The notes: generated from the letters alone by a model not told the origin. DNA of 64,000 bases from Sphingobium indicum B90A (GCF_000264945.2 NZ_CP013070.1:2790001-2854000); one strand, 5' to 3'. Shown: positions 1 to 10,366, counted from the first letter of the stretch. Program-made: numbers and translations.

Positions 1-29
1 GTTGATCCGGCCGGAAGGCCCGTCAGCGC

Positions 30-1103
<1,074 letters not shown>

Positions 1104-1178
1104 CGGCCTATCCCCTGTCAAGCGGAACGCGCCGGTCCGGATGGCGCGTGGCCACCATGTATCCTGTTTGTTCTAATG

Positions 1179-1193
1179 GAACAAGAGGGGAAC
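1179..1193 (-). promoter_or_regulatory. LexA (SOS) box upstream of recA
   Basis: The + strand reads GAAC, seven bases, GAAC, which is GTTC-N7-GTTC on the recA strand. This is exactly the direct-repeat LexA operator known from alphaproteobacteria. It lies 75-90 bp upstream of the recA start codon, in the only gap between recA and the preceding response regulator gene. Repression by LexA and SOS induction of recA follow from family knowledge. Confidence 0.85.
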
Positions 1194-1202
1194 GAAATTT
1201 TC

Positions 1203-1562
1203 TTATGCGGCGCCCAGCGCCTTGTTGAGAGCGCGTTCGACCGCGCCGATGGTGAAGGGCTTGGCCAGCGTCGGCCGGTCGGCATGGCCCGTCGGCAGAT
1301 CGTCCGCCATGCCGCCCGTCGCAAAGACGAAGGGTATGCCGCTCTGCGCCAATATGTCCGCCACGGGCCAGCTTTTCTCGCCATGCAGATTGCAGTCGAG
1401 CAGCGCCGCGTCGAATCCGCCCTCCCGCGCCTTGGCGCAGGCTTCGTCCACCGATTCGGCAATGGCGTGCAGCCGGTATCCCAGCGTGTCGAGATAATCC
1501 TCCAGCATCATGCCGATCATTGCCTCATCCTCCACGACCAGGATGGTCTTGCCGTCAGACAT
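1203..1562 (-). CDS. Single-domain response regulator (CheY-like receiver)
   Basis: The 119-residue protein is a lone receiver domain. It has the acidic pair E11/D12 in ILVVEDEA, the phosphoacceptor D56 in LLDCNL and the conserved lysine K101 in LAKPF, and no output domain. The start at 1562 gives MSDGKTILVVED, the usual beginning of such a domain; a longer reading from 1598 adds non-conserved residues. It lies between the cckA-like kinase and recA, all on the minus strand, so it may take phosphate from that kinase or another; this is inference. Its partners cannot be read from the sequence. Confidence 0.85.
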   Translation of the reverse strand: MSDGKTILVVEDEAMIGMMLEDYLDTLGYRLHAIAESVDEACAKAREGGFDAALLDCNLHGEKSWPVADILAQSGIPFVFATGGMADDLPTGHADRPTLAKPFTIGAVERALNKALGAA

Positions 1563-1652
1563 GCTTGCGGTCCCCAATCTTACCCATCGCAACCCCAAAG
1601 GCGTTTTCCCACCGACATAATCGACAAACCGCGCGGAAGTTCATCATGCCGT

Positions 1653-4079
1653 TCATTCCGCCGGCCGCATCGCCAGCGCATCCCGCGCCGCTTCCGCCAA
1701 CTGGCTGACGGAAAAGGGTTTTGGGAGGAAAGCCACATTGGCGATGTCGATCGATTTGCGCAACTGTTCCTCGGCATAGCCCGACATGAACAGCACCGGC
1801 AGGTCGGGATGTGTCGCCCGCGCCCGCGCCACCATCGACGGGCCGTCCATGTTGGGCATCACCACGTCGGAAATCAGCAGGTCGATCTTCTCGTCCCCGG
1901 CCAGCACCTCCAGCCCCTGTTCGCCGTCATTGGCGGTCAGCACCTTGTAGCCCTGACGCGACAATGCCCGTTCCGCGACGGCGCGCACCATATCCTCATC
2001 CTCCACCAGCAGCACGGTGCCGGTGCCCCAGGTTTCGCTGCGGCGGACCGGCGCCTTGGGCTGCGCGGCCTGATCGGCGTCGGCGCCCTGGTAGACCGGC
2101 AGGTAGATGACGAAGCTCGCCCCCCGCCCCAGTTCGGATTCCGCGAAGATGAACCCGCCCGACTGCTTGACGATGCCGTAGACGGTGGAAAGGCCAAGGC
2201 CGGTGCCCTTGCCCAGTTCCTTGGTGGTGAAGAAGGGTTCGAAGATCTTGGACAATATGTCGGGCGGGATGCCCAGGCCCGTGTCCGACACCCGCACCGC
2301 GGTATAGTCGGCGGGCGGCAATATGTCCGACCGCATCTCCCGCACCTTGGCGGCGGGCACGGCATAGGTCTGGATGTTGAGCGTGCCGCCGTCCGGCATG
2401 GCGTCGCGGGCGTTGACGGCCAGGTTGACGATCACCTGCTCCAACTGGCCGGGGTCCGCCCGCACCGCGCCCAGATTGCGGCCATGGGTGACTTCCAATT
2501 TGACGCTCTCGCCCAGCAGGCGCTTCAGCAGGTTGGAAACGTCCGCGACGATGTCGGGCAACTGCAATATCTGCGGCCGCAGCGTCTGCTGGCGCGAGAA
2601 GGCCAGCAACTGCCGCGTCAGCCCCGCAGCGCGGTTGCTGTTCGACTTGATCTGCTGGATGTCGTCATAGTCGCTGTCGCCCGGCGTATGGCGCATCAGC
2701 ATCAGGTCGCAATGGCCGATGATCGCGGTCAGGATATTGTTGAAGTCGTGCGCCACGCCCCCGGCAAGCTGGCCGATCGCCTGCATCTTGGTCGCCTGCG
2801 CCACCTGCCGCTTGAGCTTGCTCTCCTCGCTATTGTCCTTGAGCGAGAGCAGCACCGCCGCCTCGCCCAGCCCGCGCACGCCCGCCAGGCTGAGCGCGAT
2901 CGGCTCGTCGGGCTGGTTGCGCATGCGCACGGCGACGTCGCCCGACATTTGCGGTCCGACCGCGAAGCGCCGCACCGCGTCGGCCACCGCCGCCTGATCT
3001 TCCCGCACCACCAGGTCGCCGGGATAGCTCGGCTTCTCCTCCGGCTTGACGCCCGCGGCCCGCGAAAAGGCCTTGTTCATGAACAGCACGCGCCCGTCAC
3101 GATCCGCCATGGCAAGGCCAAAGGGCAGCAGCGACAACAGCGTCTCGATATAGGAAAGCGCTGACGTCCCGCCCGCATTGCCCGCCGGCTCGTCGATCAG
3201 CAGCAGCAGCATCGGCCCGTCCTGCGCGCCCGATTGCGCCCCCGCCGGCTGGGCGGCGCGCTTCAACGGCACCTGCAACAGCCGCAGCGGAACGCCGCCC
3301 GATTCCTCCCGCGCCAGGAACAGCCGCCCCTTGTCGTCCACCCGCATGTGGGCGGCGAAGTCGCGCCCGGTGATATTGGCGTCGATCCGCCCGGCGGCGC
3401 GCAGCAGGAAGGCGCCGTTGGCGGCCCGGATGCGCCCTTCCCCGCCGATCATCACCGCCATGATGCCCGCTTCGCCCAACTGCCGCCCGGCCTCCCCGGT
3501 CAGCAGGCGATGCACATCGTCCAGCGCGCTGGGCTGGCGCACGGGGGAAAAGCGCCACAGCAGATAATCCTCCGAACGACCGGTGCGGCACAGGAAGGCG
3601 TCCAGCCGCAGCGCGCCCTGCACGATCCCCTCCACCCGCGCCTCGCCGTCGCGCCAGGCGGCGCGGGCGGCGTGGCCCAGGCTGTCGGACAGGGGCGCAT
3701 CGCCGGTGACATGCGGCGGCGTGGGAAAACCGGGAAACCACTCCCCGAACAGGTCGCTGGCGCAGACCAGCCGCCCGGCCCGGTCAGTGACGGCGATCGC
3801 CATGTTGGATGCGTCCGCCGCCGCCCGCGCCACCGTCCAGTCGGGCACGGCCTCCCCCACCGCCACTTCCGGCGGATGGAGCCTGCGATACCAGCTCAGC
3901 AGCGCCGCCCCGGCCAGCACCGCCGCGCCGAAGCCCGCGCCCAGCGCCCAGTTCCCGGCGGCATAGATCACCAGCCCGGCGGAAATCAGCGCCAGCAGGA
4001 CCAGCAGCGGCAGGGCAAGCGGCGATGGCCGGTCAGCCGCCCAAGCGTCTCCATCCCTGATCACACGCGCCCCCTGCAT
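1653..4079 (-). CDS. cckA: CckA-like hybrid sensor histidine kinase
   Basis: This is a membrane-bound hybrid kinase of about 808 residues. Two hydrophobic segments near the N-terminus are followed by PAS-like regions, a HisKA domain with the CckA-type H-box HDFNN (His about residue 444), an ATPase domain ([21 protein letters not shown]) and a C-terminal receiver with its phosphoacceptor in [13 protein letters not shown] (Asp about 737). In alphaproteobacteria CckA feeds phosphate through ChpT to CtrA to control the cell cycle; that role is assigned by homology. I chose the ATG at 4079. A TTG at 4157 would overlap the upstream DUF2062 gene, and its GAGGA is immediately adjacent to the codon. 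Confidence 0.85.
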   Translation of the reverse strand: MQGARVIRDGDAWAADRPSPLALPLLVLLALISAGLVIYAAGNWALGAGFGAAVLAGAALLSWYRRLHPPEVAVGEAVPDWTVARAAADASNMAIAVTDRAGRLVCASDLFGEWFPGFPTPPHVTGDAPLSDSLGHAARAAWRDGEARVEGIVQGALRLDAFLCRTGRSEDYLLWRFSPVRQPSALDDVHRLLTGEAGRQLGEAGIMAVMIGGEGRIRAANGAFLLRAAGRIDANITGRDFAAHMRVDDKGRLFLAREESGGVPLRLLQVPLKRAAQPAGAQSGAQDGPMLLLLIDEPAGNAGGTSALSYIETLLSLLPFGLAMADRDGRVLFMNKAFSRAAGVKPEEKPSYPGDLVVREDQAAVADAVRRFAVGPQMSGDVAVRMRNQPDEPIALSLAGVRGLGEAAVLLSLKDNSEESKLKRQVAQATKMQAIGQLAGGVAHDFNNILTAIIGHCDLMLMRHTPGDSDYDDIQQIKSNSNRAAGLTRQLLAFSRQQTLRPQILQLPDIVADVSNLLKRLLGESVKLEVTHGRNLGAVRADPGQLEQVIVNLAVNARDAMPDGGTLNIQTYAVPAAKVREMRSDILPPADYTAVRVSDTGLGIPPDILSKIFEPFFTTKELGKGTGLGLSTVYGIVKQSGGFIFAESELGRGASFVIYLPVYQGADADQAAQPKAPVRRSETWGTGTVLLVEDEDMVRAVAERALSRQGYKVLTANDGEQGLEVLAGDEKIDLLISDVVMPNMDGPSMVARARATHPDLPVLFMSGYAEEQLRKSIDIANVAFLPKPFSVSQLAEAARDALAMRPAE

Positions 4080-4107
4080 CCACAATGGACTTGCCGCCCC
4101 AACCCCC

Positions 4108-4701
4108 TCAGGCCGAAGCGATTTCCTCCAATGCGCCGCTTTCGCGCGCCTTGCCAATCCTCAATTTGCGCGCATGCCATTTCCGCCCCATGCGATGGCG
4201 CCAGATCCAGTCGGCCAGGAAATAGCCGACCACCGCGAAAGCCAGGGAAATCAGCGCCAGTCCCAGCAGCATGGCAGGCGCGGCCTCCGAAAAGAGCCAG
4301 GCGCACCATTCGCGGATCGAGGCGTGCCGGTCGATCAGCGCCATGAAGCCCGAAGCATCCGCCGTCCGCCCCAACATCCAGTTGCCCATCCACACCGAAG
4401 CCATCAGGAACAGCGGCGTGGTGGCAGGATTGGACAGGAACGTCATCGCCGCCGCCAGCGGAATATTCGCCCGGAACGGCAGCGCCAGCAGCGCCGCGCC
4501 CGCAATCTGCACGCCGGGGATCAGCAGGAAGATGCCGACCAGCAACCCCAGCGCCACGCCGCGCGGCACCGACCGCCGGGTGAAGCGCCACAGCGAGGGT
4601 TCCAGCACGCGATGCGCCACCGGGGCCAGAAAGCGGTTGTTTTCCAGCGACTCGCGGGTGGGCGCATTGGCGTGCCACCAGCGGGAAAGTCGATTGTCCA
4701 T
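4108..4701 (-). CDS. DUF2062 membrane protein
   Basis: The 197-residue protein matches the DUF2062 family. It has a conserved N-terminal stretch (PRGVALGLLVGIFLLIPGVQ), the motif NPATTPLFLMA, and about three hydrophobic segments that predict an inner-membrane protein. The biochemical function of the family is unknown. Its start codon overlaps the smpB stop by one base (TGATG), so the two are translationally coupled, and cckA follows within about 30 bp. The order smpB-DUF2062-cckA suggests one transcript. Confidence 0.85.
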   Translation of the reverse strand: MDNRLSRWWHANAPTRESLENNRFLAPVAHRVLEPSLWRFTRRSVPRGVALGLLVGIFLLIPGVQIAGAALLALPFRANIPLAAAMTFLSNPATTPLFLMASVWMGNWMLGRTADASGFMALIDRHASIREWCAWLFSEAAPAMLLGLALISLAFAVVGYFLADWIWRHRMGRKWHARKLRIGKARESGALEEIASA

Positions 4702-5183
4702 CAGCGATGCGCCTTCATGATGCGCTGCTGGTCGCGTTTCCAGTCGCGTTCCTTGATCGTGTCGCGCTTGTCATGGGTCTTCTTGCCCTTGGCCAGCGCC
4801 AGTTCCACCTTCGCCTTGCCCCGGCTGTTGAAATAGATGGACAGCGGCACCAGCGTCATGCCCTTGCGCTCGACGGCGCCGTGCATCCGGGCGATCTCCC
4901 GCTGGTGCAGCAACAGCTTGCGGGGGCGTTTCGGCTCATGGTTGAAGCGGTTGCCATGGCTGAATTCGGGGATGTTGCTGTTGACCAGCCACACCTGCTC
5001 GCCCTTCACCTCGGCATAGCTTTCCGCGATATTGCCCTCGCCGAAGCGCAGAGACTTGACCTCTGTGCCTTGCAGGGCGATGCCGGCCTCGAACACATCC
5101 TCCAGGAAATATTCGAAACGGGCGCGCCGGTTCTCGGCGACGATCTTCTTCTTGTCGAAGGCTTCGGGACGGGGACGGGCCAT
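4701..5183 (-). CDS. smpB: SsrA-binding protein SmpB
   Basis: SmpB binds tmRNA and brings it to stalled ribosomes for trans-translation. The 160-residue product has the usual features: NRRARFEYF near residue 20, a GTEVKSLR strand, the [10 protein letters not shown] block and the basic C-terminal tail [18 protein letters not shown] that enters the mRNA channel. Length is normal. The gene overlaps the downstream DUF2062 start by one base. It is separated from dapA by a palindromic repeat at 5213-5327. Confidence 0.97.
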   Translation of the reverse strand: MARPRPEAFDKKKIVAENRRARFEYFLEDVFEAGIALQGTEVKSLRFGEGNIAESYAEVKGEQVWLVNSNIPEFSHGNRFNHEPKRPRKLLLHQREIARMHGAVERKGMTLVPLSIYFNSRGKAKVELALAKGKKTHDKRDTIKERDWKRDQQRIMKAHR

Positions 5184-5212
5184 TATCGTTCAATCAGACT
5201 TCTCTAAACTAT

Positions 5213-5327
5213 CCGTTCGCGCAGAGCAGGGGCTGGGCCTGTCGAAGCTCCGTATCGAAGCATCTGGCACATCCCCGTCCTTCGATACGGCCTTTCGACA
5301 AGCTCAAGGCCTGCTCTGCGCGAACGG
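5213..5327. repeat. Palindromic repeat (family E) between dapA and smpB
   Basis: A perfect 18-bp inverted repeat, CCGTTCGCGCAGAGCAGG (5213-5230) and its complement (5310-5327), encloses inner complementary blocks built on TGTCGAAG and CTTCGATACGG. The whole unit folds into one long imperfect hairpin. Shorter relatives built on the same TTCGACAAGC/GTTCG motif lie at 8602-8680, 18850-18890 and 35683-35720. It carries no coding signal. It may act as a bidirectional terminator or be a REP-type parasite. Confidence 0.75.
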
Positions 5328-5348
5328 AAGATGGGGATAGTCCCCTTC

Positions 5349-6227
5349 TCAAACCAGTCCCGCGATCTCCAGCGCCCGGTCCACGGCGGCGCGGCTCGAT
5401 TCCGACGGCCAGGTGATCGGCAGGCGGACGTCGCCGGGCATGTCGGGGCGGACCCGCGTGAGGGCATATTTGACCGGGCCGGGTGAAGCGTCGCTGAACA
5501 GGGCATCATGCAGGGGATAGAGACGATCCTGGAGCGCCAGGGCACCATCCCAATCGCCGTTCTCCGTCGCCTGCTGGAATTCGGCGCACAGGCGCGGCGC
5601 GACATTGGCCGTGACCGAAATGCAGCCCTTCCCTCCCATCGCGTTGAATCCCAGCGCCGTTTCGTCATTGCCGGAAAGCTGGCAGAAATCGGCCCGGCAG
5701 GCGAGCCGCTGCGCGGCGACCCGCCCCAGATTCCCGGTGGCGTCCTTGATGCCGACAATGGTCTGGAACTCCTCCGACAGGCGGTGGATCACCGGAACGC
5801 CGATGTCGGTGATGGTGCGGCTGGGCACATTGTAGAGGATGATGGGCAGGGAACAGCGCTCCGCCAGATGCGCGAAATGCCGGTAGACCCCCTCCTGATT
5901 GGGCTTGTTGTAATAGGGCGCGACGACCAGCGCCGCATCCGCCCCGGCCGCCTGCGCAGCGAACATATGCTCCAGCGCGATTCGGGTGTCGTTCGATCCG
6001 CAACCGGCGATCACCGGCACGCGGCCCGCCGCCTGGTCGACGCAGATGGCGATGACGCGATTATGCTCCTCGACCGTCATGGTCGCGCTTTCGCCCGTCG
6101 TGCCGCAGGGAACGAGGGCGCTGCTGCCTTCCCCGATCTGCCAGTCGACAAAGGCGCGGAAAGCCGCCTCGTCCACCGCCCCGTCGCGGAAGGGCGTGAT
6201 CAGCGCCGGAATCGACCCGGAAAACAT
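5349..6227 (-). CDS. dapA: 4-hydroxy-tetrahydrodipicolinate synthase
   Basis: DapA condenses pyruvate with aspartate semialdehyde, the first committed step to diaminopimelate and lysine. The 292-residue TIM-barrel protein has the Schiff-base lysine at K161 (VGIKDATGNL), Tyr132 in LYNVPSRT, and the pyruvate-binding CGTTGES motif at about residues 41-47. Length is normal. It runs toward smpB and is divergent from the lytic transglycosylase gene. Confidence 0.97.
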   Translation of the reverse strand: MFSGSIPALITPFRDGAVDEAAFRAFVDWQIGEGSSALVPCGTTGESATMTVEEHNRVIAICVDQAAGRVPVIAGCGSNDTRIALEHMFAAQAAGADAALVVAPYYNKPNQEGVYRHFAHLAERCSLPIILYNVPSRTITDIGVPVIHRLSEEFQTIVGIKDATGNLGRVAAQRLACRADFCQLSGNDETALGFNAMGGKGCISVTANVAPRLCAEFQQATENGDWDGALALQDRLYPLHDALFSDASPGPVKYALTRVRPDMPGDVRLPITWPSESSRAAVDRALEIAGLV

Positions 6228-6396
6228 GCAACAAACTCCTTCAACTCACCGGGATTCCGGGGCATGATAGCGTGAAACACGCGAACGGCGCGCTATAGCG
6301 CGTCATTCAGGGCCTGATAAGGATGCAATTGCGATAATGTCCAGTAGGGTATCGCTCTCCTGTCTCGAAACTGCCCCGGAAGCCCTTACGGTTCGT

Positions 6397-8433
6397 ATGC
6401 CTTTGATCGCCCTTCTGCTTTTCACGGCCGGCGCCAGCGCCCAGACCGAAACCGCCGTCCCCGCGCCCGCCTCGGCCTATCCGCCGGGCGCCGTGGTGCA
6501 GCCGATTCCCCGCTCCACCGAGCCCAGCCCCTGGCAGCAGGCGCAAAGCCGAATCGGCGTGGCGAGCGATCCTTCGATCTCCGGCACGATCAGCCAGTGG
6601 CGCGCGCTCCAGCAGAGCGATGGGCTGGGGTCTTCGACCTATATGAGCTTCATCATGGCCAATCCCGGCTGGCCGGGGGAAGACCGGATGCGGCGGCTGG
6701 CGGAAACCGGCATCAATCCCAACAGCTACGATCCGGGGCAGGTCGTCGCCTTCTTCGCCCGCTTCCCGCCGCGCACCGCGACCGGCAACGCCCGCCATGC
6801 GCTGGCGCTGATGCAGCAGGGCCGCATGGGCGAAGCGCGGATCGCGGCGCGCAACGCCTGGATCGGCGGCACCCTCTCCCCCGATGACGAGGCGCGATTG
6901 CTCTCGCTGTTCGGTTCCGGCTGGACATCGGCGGAGCATGACCTGCGCGCCGACGCCCTGCTGTGGAAGGGCGACCTGTTCGGCGCGCAACGGATGCTGG
7001 CCTATGTCTCGCCCGCCCGCCGCCCCGTCTATGAGGCGCGCATCGCCTTCCGCCAGAAGGCGCCCGACGCCGCGATGAAGATGCAACTGGCCGAGGCCGT
7101 CGGCGCGACCGACGCGGGCTTCGTCGCGGACAAGGCGGCATGGCTGCTCAACACCGGCAACTGGATCGCCGGGCGTCAATATCTGGCCAACCGCCCGGCG
7201 CTGACCTTCCGCCCCGGCGACGCGGAAAAATGGTATGAGGTGCTGCTGACCCAGGCGCGCGCCGCCGCGAACGACAGCCAGTGGAGCTTCGCCTACGGCA
7301 TCGCCAGCAAGCTGGACGACGCCTATCTGCCAGGCACCGACGTCAGCACCCGGCCCATCGGCGAGCGCGACGATTATACCAGCCTAGCCTGGCTGGCGGG
7401 GTCGACGGCCTTCTACAATCTCGGCAAGCCGCTGGACGCGATGGAGATGTTCCGCCGCTACGCCACCGCCGCCAAGTCGCCGCAGACCCAGTCCAAGGGC
7501 TTCTACTGGGCGGGCCGCGCCGCGCTCCAGGCCGGGGACGCCGCCAGCGCAAACAGCTATTTCGCCCGCGCCGGGGCCTTTCCCGACCAGTTTTACGGCC
7601 AGCTCGCGCTTGAACGGCTGGGCCGCCCGATCCCCGCTCCCGCCGCCGTGGAGCGCCCGGTGGAAATCTCCGCGAGCGAACGCGCCGCCTTCGCCAACCG
7701 ATCGGTCGTCCGGGCGGTGAAGGCGCTGGGCCAGATGGGCTATTGGGAGGATCAGAGCAAATTCGCCCGCGCCATCGCCAACAATGCCGACAGCGACGCC
7801 GACCATTATCTGGCCGTCGAGCTGGCGCAGAGCATCGGCCGTCCCGACATGGGCGTGATGGTCGGCCGCCGCGCCGTGTCCAGCGGCCTCACCGGCTATG
7901 GGACAAGCGCCTTCCCCCGCGTGCCGGTGCCGTCCGAAGCGCAATATAACTGGACCATGGTCCACGCCATCGCCCGGCAGGAAAGCCAGTTCGACCGGCA
8001 GATCGTCAGCCACGCCGGGGCGCGGGGATTGATGCAGTTGATGCCCGGCACCGCCCGCGAACAGGCGGGCAAGCTGGGGATGAGCTACGACCCCAGTTCG
8101 CTCAACGACCCCAGCTACAACATCATGCTGGGTTCCTCTTATTTCCAGCGGATGCTGGACTATTATGGCGGCAGCTATCCGCTGGCGGTGGCGGCCTATA
8201 ATGCCGGGCCGGGCAATGTGAACCGCTGGATCAGCGCCAATGGCGACCCCCGGCTGCCCGGCGCCGACATTCTGCGCTGGATCGAGCAGATCCCGCTGTT
8301 CGAAACGCGCAACTATGTCCAGCGCGTGCTGGAAAACGCCGTGGTGTACGAGGCGATGAACCCTGGGCGTGCGCGCTTCAGGGGCACGACGACGCCCTTG
8401 TCCAAATATCTCGGCAAACAGACGCCGGGCTAG
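6397..8433 (+). CDS. Soluble lytic murein transglycosylase (Slt family)
   Basis: This periplasmic enzyme cleaves the peptidoglycan glycan strand, forming 1,6-anhydro muropeptides. The start at 6397 gives a signal peptide (MPLIALLLFTAGASAQ). A long alpha-helical superhelix region follows, and then the C-terminal SLT domain with the catalytic glutamate in ARQESQFDR and the motifs GARGLMQLMPGTA and AVAAYNAGPGNV. The product is about 678 residues. Its TAG stop at 8431-8433 coincides with the outer end of a palindromic repeat that starts there, although the protein end looks natural. The family assignment is firm; the exact Slt subfamily is not. Confidence 0.93.
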   Translation: MPLIALLLFTAGASAQTETAVPAPASAYPPGAVVQPIPRSTEPSPWQQAQSRIGVASDPSISGTISQWRALQQSDGLGSSTYMSFIMANPGWPGEDRMRRLAETGINPNSYDPGQVVAFFARFPPRTATGNARHALALMQQGRMGEARIAARNAWIGGTLSPDDEARLLSLFGSGWTSAEHDLRADALLWKGDLFGAQRMLAYVSPARRPVYEARIAFRQKAPDAAMKMQLAEAVGATDAGFVADKAAWLLNTGNWIAGRQYLANRPALTFRPGDAEKWYEVLLTQARAAANDSQWSFAYGIASKLDDAYLPGTDVSTRPIGERDDYTSLAWLAGSTAFYNLGKPLDAMEMFRRYATAAKSPQTQSKGFYWAGRAALQAGDAASANSYFARAGAFPDQFYGQLALERLGRPIPAPAAVERPVEISASERAAFANRSVVRAVKALGQMGYWEDQSKFARAIANNADSDADHYLAVELAQSIGRPDMGVMVGRRAVSSGLTGYGTSAFPRVPVPSEAQYNWTMVHAIARQESQFDRQIVSHAGARGLMQLMPGTAREQAGKLGMSYDPSSLNDPSYNIMLGSSYFQRMLDYYGGSYPLAVAAYNAGPGNVNRWISANGDPRLPGADILRWIEQIPLFETRNYVQRVLENAVVYEAMNPGRARFRGTTTPLSKYLGKQTPG

Positions 8434-8600
8434 GGTGTGTGGGGATTCAGCCCATGGCGGGCTGCAAATAGCGGCTTTCTGCGCTTCCGGTGCTCACGTA
8501 CTGAAGTACGCTCCGTCGAAACGAGTCACGCGCCTCGTTTCGAGGTTCTCGAATTCCACTATTTTCGCCGCGCCCTGAACTGAATCCCCACACACCCTAA
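8431..8600. repeat. Palindromic mini-element, family A copy 1
   Basis: The element starts TAGGGTGTGTGGGGATTCAG and ends with the complement of that sequence, so it has 20-bp terminal inverted repeats flanked by TA. The interior contains TTTCTGCGCTTCCGGTGCTC and a GTACTGAAGTAC palindrome. A second copy lies in inverse orientation at 21616-21760. There is no transposase, so it is MITE-like. The left TA(G) is the stop codon of the upstream lytic transglycosylase gene. Relation to IS5-type insertion sequences with TA target duplication is an inference. Confidence 0.8.
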
Positions 8601-8601
8601 G

Positions 8602-8680
8602 CTGTCTCCTCCGTTCGTTTCGAGCGTAGTCGGGAAACGCCGCGCATGACGTGTCTCGACTTCGCTCGACGCGAACGGGT
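8602..8680. repeat. Short REP-like repeat upstream of greB
   Basis: This stretch contains CCGTTCGTTTCGAGCGTAGT and the partial complement GTCTCGACTTCGCTCGACGC, a degenerate relative of the TTCGACAAGC repeat family. It ends about 15 bp before the greB start, so it could lie in the greB leader. The boundaries are approximate. Confidence 0.5.
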
Positions 8681-8694
8681 AGGGAGGGTTCATC

Positions 8695-9180
8695 ATGAGC
8701 AACCCTCACCCCAATTACATCACTCCGGAAGGCTTCGCGAAGCTGCGCGCCGAATATGACCAGCTTCTTGGCGTCGAGCGCCCGAAGATCGTGGAAGTGG
8801 TAAGCTGGGCGGCGGGCAATGGCGACCGCAGCGAAAATGGCGACTATCTCTACGGCCGCAAGCGGATGCGGGAGATCGACGGGCAGTTGAAGCGCCTGTC
8901 GCGTAAGATGAAGGACGCGAAGGTCGTCGACCCGCGCCAGCAGCCCGACAAGAGCAAGGTCTATTTTGGCGCGACCGTCACCATCGCGGACGAGGACGAC
9001 AAGCGCCGCACCGTCACCCTGGTCGGCAATGACGAGACGGAGGCGAGCGCCGGCCGCATCGGCTGGAGCACCCCGATAGCCCGCGCCCTGCGCGGCGCGG
9101 CGGTGGGCGACCTGCGCCGCGTGATGCTCCCGGCCGGGGAGAAGGAATATGAGGTGATGGAAATCTGCTACCCGGAGTGA
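8695..9180 (+). CDS. greB: Transcription elongation factor GreB
   Basis: Gre factors enter the RNA polymerase secondary channel and stimulate cleavage of backtracked RNA. The 161-residue protein has an N-terminal coiled coil (residues about 8-80, YITPEGFAKLRAEYDQL) with the acidic tip NGDRSENGDYLYG, and a C-terminal FKBP-like domain. The RSENGDYLYGRK segment and length fit GreB better than GreA. AGGGAGG upstream serves as ribosome binding site. Confidence 0.92.
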   Translation: MSNPHPNYITPEGFAKLRAEYDQLLGVERPKIVEVVSWAAGNGDRSENGDYLYGRKRMREIDGQLKRLSRKMKDAKVVDPRQQPDKSKVYFGATVTIADEDDKRRTVTLVGNDETEASAGRIGWSTPIARALRGAAVGDLRRVMLPAGEKEYEVMEICYPE

Positions 9181-9190
9181 CCTGCCCTCA

Positions 9191-9296
9191 ATTCCTCCCT
9201 ACGCGAAGCGTGGGGAGGGGGAATTCGGAGGTCGTGCCCCTTCCCCTCCACCAGCCTTCGGCTGGTCCCCCTCCCCATCTATCGATGGGGAGGAAT
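9191..9296. repeat. Hairpin repeat, family D copy 1
   Basis: The repeat runs from ATTCCTCCC to GGGGAGGAAT and contains nested hairpins (CGCGAAGCGTGGGGAGGGG, CCACCAGCCTTCGGCTGG, CCATCTATCGATGGGG). Larger relatives lie at 47132-47267 and 62004-62162. It sits between the 3' ends of the convergent greB gene and the small gene at 9328-9513, where it could also end transcription. It is not coding. Confidence 0.75.
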
Positions 9297-9327
9297 AGGA
9301 TAGGTCCACCCTCCAACCGAAACCCCG

Positions 9328-9513
9328 CTAATCATCCCGCCGCAATATGACGTTGAGCCGCTCCATCACCTCGGCGATCGGCTCTATCACGGTGACGCTG
9401 CGCCCTTCGCCGAAGCGGATGCGGGTGCCGTCGGTCACGGAGGATATGAAGGTGACCTGCGCGGCATTGACGGCGGTTTCGGTCCGGTCGGCGCCCACGA
9501 ACATGACGAGCAT
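9328..9513 (-). CDS. Small conserved protein, FlbD-like in outline
   Basis: A strong ribosome binding site (AAGGAGAGG, about 7 nt before the ATG) supports this 61-residue gene. The product is soluble and beta-rich, with a pattern of short strands (MLVMFVGADRTETAVNAAQV, TFISSVTDGTRIRFGEG) and an IAEVMERL helix near the end. That outline resembles small FlbD-type proteins, but the similarity is weak and no flagellar genes are nearby. The function is unknown. Confidence 0.7.
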   Translation of the reverse strand: MLVMFVGADRTETAVNAAQVTFISSVTDGTRIRFGEGRSVTVIEPIAEVMERLNVILRRDD

Positions 9514-9580
9514 GCATCCTCTCCTTCTTTATGGAGGGAGAACCTAACCCGAATTCCGCCCGAAGCCAGCCCTTTTCGGG

Positions 9581-10366
9581 CTACGGCATTTTCCTGTAGC
9601 CATATGCCTCGGCCGCCAGCTTCACCACCTCCGGATCGGCTTCCGGAAAATCCATCGGCACCAGCTTCTCCAGCCGCCTCGCCACATGCTCCAGCGCGGC
9701 GATCCGCCCGGCGCGGCGATGATTATTGTCGATCGCCTGCCAGGGCGCCGCCTTCGTGTCGGTCTTGCGGAACATGTCGTGCATGGCGTCCAGATAATCC
9801 GCCCGCCTGGCCCGGTTTCGATAATCGTCCGCGCCGGTCTTCCACCGCTTCCAGGGGGTGTCCAGCCGCTCGGCAAGCTGCTCGTCCTGCACCTTCTGCG
9901 TGATGTGGACGAACAGCTTGACGATGTTGGTCCCGGCGTCGACCTGCTGCTTTTCGAAGGCGTTGATCTCCTCATAGGCGCGCTTCCACTCGCCCTTGGA
10001 GCAGAAGCCCTCCACCCGCTCGACCAGCACCCGGCCGTACCAGCTTCGGTCGAAGATCGCGATGTTGCGCCCGGCGGGCAGGCGCGTCCAGAAGCGCCAG
10101 AGGAAATGCCGGTCGCGCTCCTCCTCGGTCGGGGCGGAGATGGGATGGACCTTGTAATAGCGCGGGTCCCACTGCGCGGTCATGCGCTTGATGATGCCGC
10201 CCTTGCCCGCCGCATCCCATCCCTCCAGCAGGATGACGCTGCGCCGGTCGTGGATGATGTGCGCGACCTGTATCTTGGCGAGCCGCTCCTGCAATTCGGC
10301 AAGCCTGGCCTCATAGTCGCCCTTGAACTTCGCGCCCTTCTCATAGTCGGCGAGGTCGATGGTCAT
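9581..10366 (-). CDS. ppk2: Polyphosphate kinase 2 family protein
   Basis: PPK2 enzymes transfer phosphate between polyphosphate and nucleotides. The 261-residue protein has the Walker A-like LEGWDAAGKGG (about residues 47-57), the lid-region IFDRSWYGRVLVERVEGF and the DDYRNRARRADYLDAMHDMF helix. Its size is that of a single-domain class I or III PPK2. Whether it prefers ADP, GDP or AMP cannot be decided by eye. It lies downstream of aspS on the same strand, separated by a hairpin at 10386-10422. Confidence 0.93.
   Translation of the reverse strand: MTIDLADYEKGAKFKGDYEARLAELQERLAKIQVAHIIHDRRSVILLEGWDAAGKGGIIKRMTAQWDPRYYKVHPISAPTEEERDRHFLWRFWTRLPAGRNIAIFDRSWYGRVLVERVEGFCSKGEWKRAYEEINAFEKQQVDAGTNIVKLFVHITQKVQDEQLAERLDTPWKRWKTGADDYRNRARRADYLDAMHDMFRKTDTKAAPWQAIDNNHRRAGRIAALEHVARRLEKLVPMDFPEADPEVVKLAAEAYGYRKMP

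Noticed and set aside
1176..3164. A 662-codon open frame on the + strand opposite the CckA-like kinase
   Set aside because: It is an antisense shadow in high-GC DNA. The minus-strand protein has all kinase motifs, and the + frame is Arg/His/Gln-rich with no recognisable domain.
8494..8709. Small open frame on the minus strand in the repeat before greB
   Set aside because: It is made of family A and REP-like repeat sequence; the peptide VERSRDTS is another typical repeat translation.
9191..9296. Possible CRISPR or tandem array in the CCCTCCCC-type repeats
   Set aside because: The units are nested palindromes, not regularly spaced direct repeats with unique spacers, and no cas genes are present.
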